A stretch of 64,000 nucleotides of DNA from Oryzias latipes. Taxonomy: Eukaryota > Chordata > Actinopteri > Beloniformes > Adrianichthyidae. Positions within the stretch are counted from its first letter, which is position 1. Every line of letters starts with the position of its first letter. Location of the stretch: the NCBI RefSeq assembly GCF_002234675.1, contig NC_019864.2:17704082-17768081 (forward strand), read 5' to 3'. The position numbers and the translations under genes were made by a program. The notes under the pieces are model-generated. The model worked only from the letters and a program-made list of their open reading frames with translations. It searched no databases and was not told where the DNA came from. Shown here piece after piece: positions 24,801 through 64,000 of this stretch.

Positions 24801-27800
24801 TATAAAAAACACAGTGGTGCATGATATTTCTGCATTGATGCTTGTTATTTAATAGGATTTTTTTCTACTTTTATAATTTTAGGTACAACCAGAATTGCAT
24901 ACCTTCAGCTATTATGCCTCTTGGGCCAAGTGGGAACACAGTGTATGGTTATGCCACGTACGTGTCGTCAAAACAAACAAAAGCCAAACTAATGTCAGAC
25001 TAGTACATTTATTATAGTATAGTATGTTGACATCACAACTTTTCTTTTTCCAGATGTGAGGATGCTGAGGCATTTGAGGTTCAAGATGGTGGAAAGAGTA
25101 CTGGAATCTTCACCAAGTACTTGAACAAACACATTTTACAGTCAGAAAAAGTCACGCATGTCTTGGAAAAGGTGTCTGAGGGTAAGTATATTTGTAAAAA
25201 CAGATTTTCTTTATAGCGAAAAATTATAAAAAAATTATATTTTTAATCAAATATGAAAAAAGATTTTCCAACCAAGAGAGTCAAAGTTAATGATGAACTG
25301 ATTTGCATTTATTTTATGTACAAGGCCTGTTTAAAGTAACGTCATGTAGTAAATATTGTCTGCTTTTCATTAGCTTTCTATTTATGAAGGATATTTCATA
25401 ATGGCAGTTGCACATGTAGGTTAAACGTCACTGACAGGGACAAGCTGTTCTGTGGTGTGCTGGATGGAGCATAGACAAGTCCCATAATTATGGCATCTCA
25501 GTTTTATGTTGTTTATCAGTCACTTGCAAGTATTGCCGTGTCGGTTTCTGGAAAGAGAGTTTGAGAGATCCTCCTCTTTTTCCCCCTGCAAAACATGATT
25601 TGTTGGGATCTGGCGAAATCCATTTCTGAGGGACCGTTACCAACGTGACCTCATTTCTTGGATATTCAGGCTGTTGGCGAGAGAACAACAAGAAACCTGA
25701 GAGCTGCTGAGGGCCAAACAGCTGCTGTGCAGTTCGGGCACCCCCTGCCTAAGCTCTCATGGGGTTCTCGCAAATTTTAGCTGGCAATACAAGATGGGCT
25801 GTATCAAGCACTTTGTATGGAAGTCCATGAAAACTATTTCAAATAAGCAAATGTTAGTATTTTGCATAAGCTTCATCTGAGTTTCAGTCCATCATTGGCA
25901 AACTTAACTTTTTGAAAGGCATATCTCATAAATGAATTGTCCGCGGTAAAATTTAATCGTGCCTATTTTGGCAATTTTTTTTAATGATAAATCTTTAAAG
26001 TTTTTTTGTATCAGATTTACTTGAATATTCTTCCTTTCTTCCCTCAAGATCTGGGTAAAGACCCCCTGGTCACGGGAAAACAGGCAGTGGAGATCAAACA
26101 CACTCTGAAGGAACCTCGATCTCTTGCAGATCAGGTTCGAACCACCGGTCACACCAGAGAGCTACACCTACGAGATGTGTGTTGGAGGCAAGCGAATGGT
26201 AAGGTGCTGGAAATTCCGCAAGCTGACATGCTTTTAATCTGGAGGCTGAGGCCCCTCCCACAGCTCAGCCAGGGACAAACCATGTGCAGACGCTGTGGTC
26301 AGATATATTATTTTTATTTCCATTCATGAAAAAGAGGACGTCTGTTTTTGACAAACCGAAATGAGGAGCTTGTCTAAGCAGGAAGTGTCGTTTTGACCTA
26401 TTCTACTTCTTGAAGTTTACACAGAATTAGCCATTTCTAAATGTAACTGTGATTTTGTGGTTTGAAGATCTTTGTCCTCTACAGACAGGATGAAAGGTGT
26501 CTGTAGCCTAACTATGATGCCTTACATTTGATGTTGCAATTTTTTTGTAATTAAACACTGTAGTTAAACTAAGGCCCAGTGATGCAACTTTTAAGTTTTT
26601 ATTCAAAGTAAAAAGAAGCTAAAAATGTTATATCTCCTTTCAGAACTCCCACGGAAGAAGCAGCTGATGTTTCTTTGTGGTGTAGAAGTGGAACTGTGTT
26701 TCTCCGCTCTATTCTCAAACGTCCTGGTTGCTTTTGCTACTGTGAAAACCACAGACAGTCGTGTTCAGGACTGCACCATCACACTAAGCAGCATACCTGT
26801 AAGTATACTTTCATTTAACCAACTTATCTGTTTGGGTATATTGTCAAACTGGCTGCAAACAGGTGGCACTTAAGAGGTTTTCAGAGGCTGTATGCACCTA
26901 GCAAAGTGTTCAATGTAAACTTATTCTCAATTTTTTCTACTTGTACTTCGTCTGTCTTTGAGGGTTGCATTAAAATTATGACTTTTGTCTCGAAGATCTT
27001 CTAAATCTCGCCCATTTAAAAAAAAAAAGAAAGAAAATTCAGGGTTTTATGTAATCAAATATATGTTTCACAAAATAGAATGCAGAACTTTTCCATTTAC
27101 ACAAACTATGATGACTACCACCACCCACGTATCATATACTCCAGGAACTTCTGCCCAAATATGGGCTTCCTGTATTGTGCAACCATTGACAAAGCAGGAA
27201 AACCTCTGTGCTGCACTTCCCTTGTGTAACAACTTTTTAAAAAGAAAATATTTTGGCCCATACTGACATCTAGTGGTGGATTTGTGTACAAGCAAGGATA
27301 GGCTGTGTTCAGCGAAAAACAAATAAAAAATAAAATAAAGTTTCTTATTTGTTTTCCTTAATTAAAGTAAATATAATTAAGTCTCACTAACAAAATTCCA
27401 CGTTTATCTTTTTAGCCAATTGAAGATATATTTTCCAAACCTGGTGGATCAGAGGAGATGGACTCACTACTTTTTAATAAATCTTATAACCCAGACTGTT
27501 CTCTACGACTTTGCTCTCTTCAGAAGCTAAAGGTATGAAATCCATCATCTGTGTCAACTTTTTGTCATTGTGCAATTTTCAATTGCTAACTATTAATGCC
27601 CTTTTTTCCTCTTCTTCTTTTAGGAGTCATTGGTCATTAAGGTGGATCTTCACTATACTAACCAGGACAGTAAGCTGCGGCACACAGAAACTCAGCGGGT
27701 CAATATAGGAAAGCCTCTGGTTGCATCTTGTGAGCTGTACAGGGGCAATCATGTGGCGTCTGACAAAAGACAAAAAGCAACGTCAGCTCGAACTGTGGAG

Positions 27801-27956
27801 AACATTTCAAACAGCAAAGCACCAACAAACCAGAGTCTGGCTTGTCATCCGTTCACTAGAAAGGCAGTGTGTGCTCCAAACCCTGCCACGCCTCGGAGCA
27901 ACGAACCAGAGGAAAACGATGAAAATGAGCTACAAAACTTCTACTATCCGCCTTAG
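21849..27956 (+). CDS. MALT1-like paracaspase without a death domain, 14 coding exons
   Basis: Coding exons: 21849-21885, 21957-22108, 22287-22425, 22507-22682, 22791-22887, 23294-23329, 23430-23633, 24612-24789, 24883-24957, 25054-25181, 26049-26198, 26644-26798, 27416-27532, 27624-27956 (stop TAG). They join in frame to 658 residues. Order: Ig-like domain 1 (about 14-108), Ig-like domain 2 (about 111-201), paracaspase domain (about 216-400, starting KVALLIGNLNYSNHP), C-terminal Ig-like domain (about 450-570), then a Ser/Asn/Glu-rich tail. The catalytic His is 288 in YYAGHGYE and the Cys is 337 in LLDTCRKW. Their spacing of 49 equals that of human MALT1 (His415-Cys464). MALT1 itself starts with a death domain, which is not seen here, so this fits one of the extra fish paralogues (malt2/malt3, PCASP2/3 type). 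MALT1 is a scaffold and Arg-specific protease in CARD-BCL10 signalling to NF-kB. An upstream coding exon is not fully excluded, because the frame is open back to the acceptor at 21830. Confidence 0.9.
23634..24611 (+). other. Paracaspase intron with a probable decayed repeat
   Basis: This intron lies inside the protease domain. From about 23930 to 24200 it reads like a worn fish retroelement 3' region (GATTTGTTTATTGACTGTAA near the start and CTGAAAAGGAGGAGGAAGAA near the end), but edges and family are unclear. Confidence 0.4.
25182..26048 (+). other. Paracaspase intron, no feature seen
   Basis: An 867-bp intron between the exons encoding VTHVLEKVSE and DLGKDPLVTGKQ. No repeat or RNA gene was recognised. 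Confidence 0.5.
26199..26643 (+). other. Paracaspase intron with a possible in-frame alternative donor
   Basis: The main donor is ATG then GTAAGG at 26199. The frame stays open, and a second weaker donor (GTG then GTCAGA at 26298) would add exactly 33 codons without changing frame. The MALT1-like continuation (WRQAN joined to ELPRKKQ) favours the first donor. Confidence 0.5.
26799..27415 (+). other. Paracaspase intron, no feature seen
   Basis: A 617-bp intron between the exons ending LSSIP and starting PIEDIFSKP. Open frames inside are not supported by splice sites or similarity. Confidence 0.5.
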
Positions 27957-28539
27957 ATCTGTCTTGTTTTGTTAATACTATTCCTAAATATGATGTTTAT
28001 TATCATTAATCATGTATTTTATCTTATTGTTTCTCAACAAAGTACTTTAAACACATTAGTACTGTATACAGATCTTATTTTAAACTTTATTATTCACACT
28101 TTTTCTAACTAGTTGTTTACCGGTAATTTATAAAATGAGAATGTTTCTGTCAATAATCTATGCAAAAAATTGTAATTGCTAGTACTGTTACATTGATTGT
28201 TAGTTTTTTTTTTAAAGATATTTCACATTTTTTGTGGCAAAGCTTTGACTTTTGGAATGTAATTTGTGTTCAGATGGTGCCTCCTGAATGATTGTTTATA
28301 AAAGTGGCAAATGCAGGTTTGCCTAAATCATGAAGCTAACAAATGGGATCACTTAATTTGTCGCATAATGGGTGTAGTTTTGTTGTTGCTGGTGAACTGT
28401 CGCAGATGCAATACAGAAAGTCCACAAGAAAGACTGGATTTGTGTCTCATTACAGAAACATGAGTAACAAGTTAAAATGTGAGTTTAACACAGATTTATT
28501 TTAAAAGCAGTACTTTTCTTTTAAAATATAATTTATATC

Positions 28540-28545
28540 AATAAA
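28540..28545 (+). terminator. Candidate paracaspase polyadenylation signal AATAAA
   Basis: AATAAA about 585 nt after the stop codon, followed by a GT-containing stretch (GGCTGTGTAACC). Confidence 0.45.
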
Positions 28546-28796
28546 ATCCAAGGCTGTGTAACCTTTCAACACATAAAGGTGAAAATCAAGAAGAAAATTT
28601 CTTAATAGATAAACCAGCACACATGTTGTGTGAACAACAACTGCATAAAAAACTGACAGAATGCATCACATAAATCAAGCTATGACTATTATTCAACATC
28701 CAGGGGAGCTTCCATAATAGTTTCAGGGTTTCTGAAGATATATATACGGTATATAAATTTTAATCAAGTTATGCTTCTCTTACCCAGAAGACAGAG

Positions 28797-29010
28797 TAAC
28801 TCTTGTGCTATCCTAGGCACTTTAACATTGGGAGTTGGGTCATCTAGACCCACTAGACAGTGCTCTGAACCTTTTTTCTTCAATGATTTGTGATCCTCAC
28901 TGGTGTCCATGGATTACATGAAATCTTTCCACCTTTATCCACCTTTGTCATGGTAGGGAGAACACGTCAATGTAAGGGTGGGGTCATCTAAGATAGCACA
29001 ACAAGGGTTA
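28797..29010. mobile_element. 214-bp MITE with inverted ends TAACYCTTG...TGCTATCYTAG
   Basis: The left end TAACTCTTGTGCTATCCTAG is mirrored at the right end, where the reverse complement reads TAACCCTTG, three extra bases, then TGCTATCTTAG. The interior also has near-mirror halves (GGGTCATCTAGACCCA on the left, GGGGTCATCTAAGA on the right). There is no coding capacity. The class (Tc1-like or piggyBac-like) is undetermined. Confidence 0.65.
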
Positions 29011-29286
29011 AAAAAACAACCCCATTAGGAGCTGGTATTTTACCATGTCATCAATATTCCTCCGTACCAAACAGGTTTATTATGTAAAGGTAAGCACAAT
29101 TTTCGCAAATGAATCACTGATCATTTACATTACTATTTAAAAAAAAAAACGTAAAAAGTTGAATTATATCAAATAGACAGTGAACTATGGCTTCTATGGC
29201 TAAACTCAAAACAAGCATCACATATATTAGCTTTGCTTGGTTATACCTGCAAATTTGGCCGTTCTGCCCATTCCCCGGAGTAGCTC

Positions 29287-29358
29287 GCCGTGATCGTATA
29301 GTGGTTAGTACTCTGCGTTGTGGCCGCAGCAACCCCGGTTCGAATCCGGGTCACGGCA
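29287..29358 (+). tRNA. tRNA-His (anticodon GTG)
   Basis: A 72-nt cloverleaf. The acceptor stem GCCGTGA pairs with TCACGGC, followed by discriminator A, as usual for eukaryotic tRNA-His. A box TAGTGGTTAGTA; anticodon stem CTGCG/CGCAG with loop TTGTGGC and anticodon GTG at 29320-29322; B box GGTTCGAATCC. No intron. A T4 run at 29384-29387 would serve as the RNA polymerase III terminator. All stems are intact, so it looks functional. It lies in the intergenic space between the paracaspase and frmd5. Confidence 0.97.
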
Positions 29359-29383
29359 AGGGTGAATCTAACGTGGGGTAGAA

Positions 29384-29387
29384 TTTT
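29384..29387 (+). terminator. Pol III T-run after tRNA-His
   Basis: TTTT 26 nt after the tRNA 3' end, followed by another TTTT after one G. A normal distance and form for RNA polymerase III termination. Confidence 0.6.
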
Positions 29388-29780
29388 GTTTTCAATGTAT
29401 TTTAAATCAGGAGCAACTGGTTGTTTTTGTGCAAGATACATATATAATGTAAATTTTAAGATGATAAAAAACATGGCATTGTGAAACATTTCGTCTGTCT
29501 CTAATTTATGGCTTGTTTATCATTGTATTTTGCTATATTCACGCCAGACTTCCAGTTTATCACCATGAAATAAGTGTTATGTCGTCGTCTGTGTTTTGTC
29601 TTAGTAAAATAGGACCTTCTGTCATATTAAAAAAAAAAAATTCTACAAGAGTAATGTCCGTCGTTGACCTGCCTGTGGCATTCTAATACTATTACATTGC
29701 AATGACATAGACGAATGAAGTCCTTGGAAAGTCCATAGCTTTTTAGGTCACACTCGCAAATCCTCAGAATTTATAATCTA

Positions 29781-29880
29781 ATTGATACTTTATTTATCCC
29801 ACAATGGGGAAATTCTTCTCTGCATTTTGACCCATCCTCTGGGGGGGAGCGGTGAGCTGCAGACTAGCCGCAGTCTATAG
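29781..29880 (+). repeat. Truncated teleost interspersed repeat
   Basis: GATACTTTATTTATCCCACA, ATGGGGAAATTCTTCTCTGC and GACCCATCCTCTGGGGGG are ordered blocks I recognise from a common fish interspersed repeat. Only a fragment is present. Confidence 0.5.
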
Positions 29881-30385
29881 ACCGCGCGCTAATCTACCAA
29901 AGAAAAGAAAGAATAGCACATCTGCAATTTAAGCTGGGATCATGTATAGACTTTTCTGGAGAGATCTTCTAATACATGAACCGGCATTTTGCTTAAAAAA
30001 GTCTGGAGAAAGAATCGTGGGAAAAAACGCCTCGCACTCCCATAGGTTCGCTTTGACGTCAGTTTTCACCGGAACCCGCCCACCTTCTCAAGTTGCAGCG
30101 GTGAATGGTGAGAGAGAATCCTGCTCTTCACCAAAGATAGCAGCGTCGCCGAGCCCCGCGCTAGACCTGGATGCTGGCATCATCACACTCCCCAAACGGA
30201 CCCACGACGCGAAAACTTGACAGGACAACAATGGCGCACGCCTGGGGGGCCGAATCCGTGCTCGCGGCTCGTCTACTGGAGCGAAGAACAGAAGGCGGTC
30301 GATGTGACATGCACTCGCACGCTGCTGATGAGTTTATTGTTCTGGTCCTGTAGGCGCAGAGAGAGGCGCTTCTCTCGAGAAGAAG

Positions 30386-64000
<33,615 letters not shown>

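Larger units (their letters stand above)
27957..29286 (+). other. Paracaspase 3' UTR and intergenic DNA
   Basis: The first canonical AATAAA after the stop is at 28540-28545, which would give a 3' UTR of about 0.6 kb. A MITE occupies 28797-29010. The remainder up to the tRNA gene is AT-rich with nothing recognised. Confidence 0.5.

Overview
The window is animal nuclear DNA, almost certainly from a ray-finned (teleost) fish. Genes are split into short exons with GT/AG junctions. The intergenic and intronic DNA is AT-rich and carries fish-type repeats: tRNA-headed SINEs, a CR1/L2-like LINE fragment, Tc1-like relics, several MITEs and a solo LTR. I would not name the species. The gene models below were assembled by hand from splice sites. 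For the three genes that end inside the window, the summed coding length is a whole number of codons, and for all four every exon joins in frame.

Layout: (1) 106-5628 (+): the last 16 coding exons of a concentrative nucleoside transporter (slc28a family; 627 residues visible, N-terminus off the window). (2) 7562-19462 (-), convergent with it: a complete alpha-kinase 3 gene (alpk3; 13 coding exons, 1846 residues), with a non-coding first exon near 19916-19970 and a TATA/MEF2-like promoter element at 19997-20006. (3) 21849-27956 (+), divergent from alpk3: a 14-exon MALT1-like paracaspase of 658 residues with Ig-Ig-paracaspase-Ig order and no visible death domain. (4) 29287-29358 (+): tRNA-His(GTG). 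(5) 30386 to beyond the right edge (+): the first four coding exons of a FERM-domain gene that matches FRMD5, with a first intron of about 30.3 kb that fills nearly half the window.

The four proteins do not form one pathway: nucleoside uptake at the plasma membrane, a sarcomere/M-band alpha-kinase-like scaffold, an immune signalling protease, and a FERM adaptor at the cell cortex. In human, ALPK3 and SLC28A1 are neighbours on 15q25, so the first pair looks like conserved synteny.

The frmd5 intron holds mainly mobile-element debris: a deleted Tc1-like element, a second Tc1-family relic, a 674-bp PIF/Harbinger-like MITE with TTA target duplications, two copies of an unnamed dispersed repeat (a third lies in alpk3), a decayed LINE, a second tRNA-headed SINE, a solo LTR nested in a LINE tail, a near-perfect fold-back, and long AT, GT and AAT microsatellites. 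No clearly novel multi-gene system is present. The best leads are the death-domain-less paracaspase and its possible splice and start-site regulation, the alpk3 promoter element, and several structural oddities in repeats.
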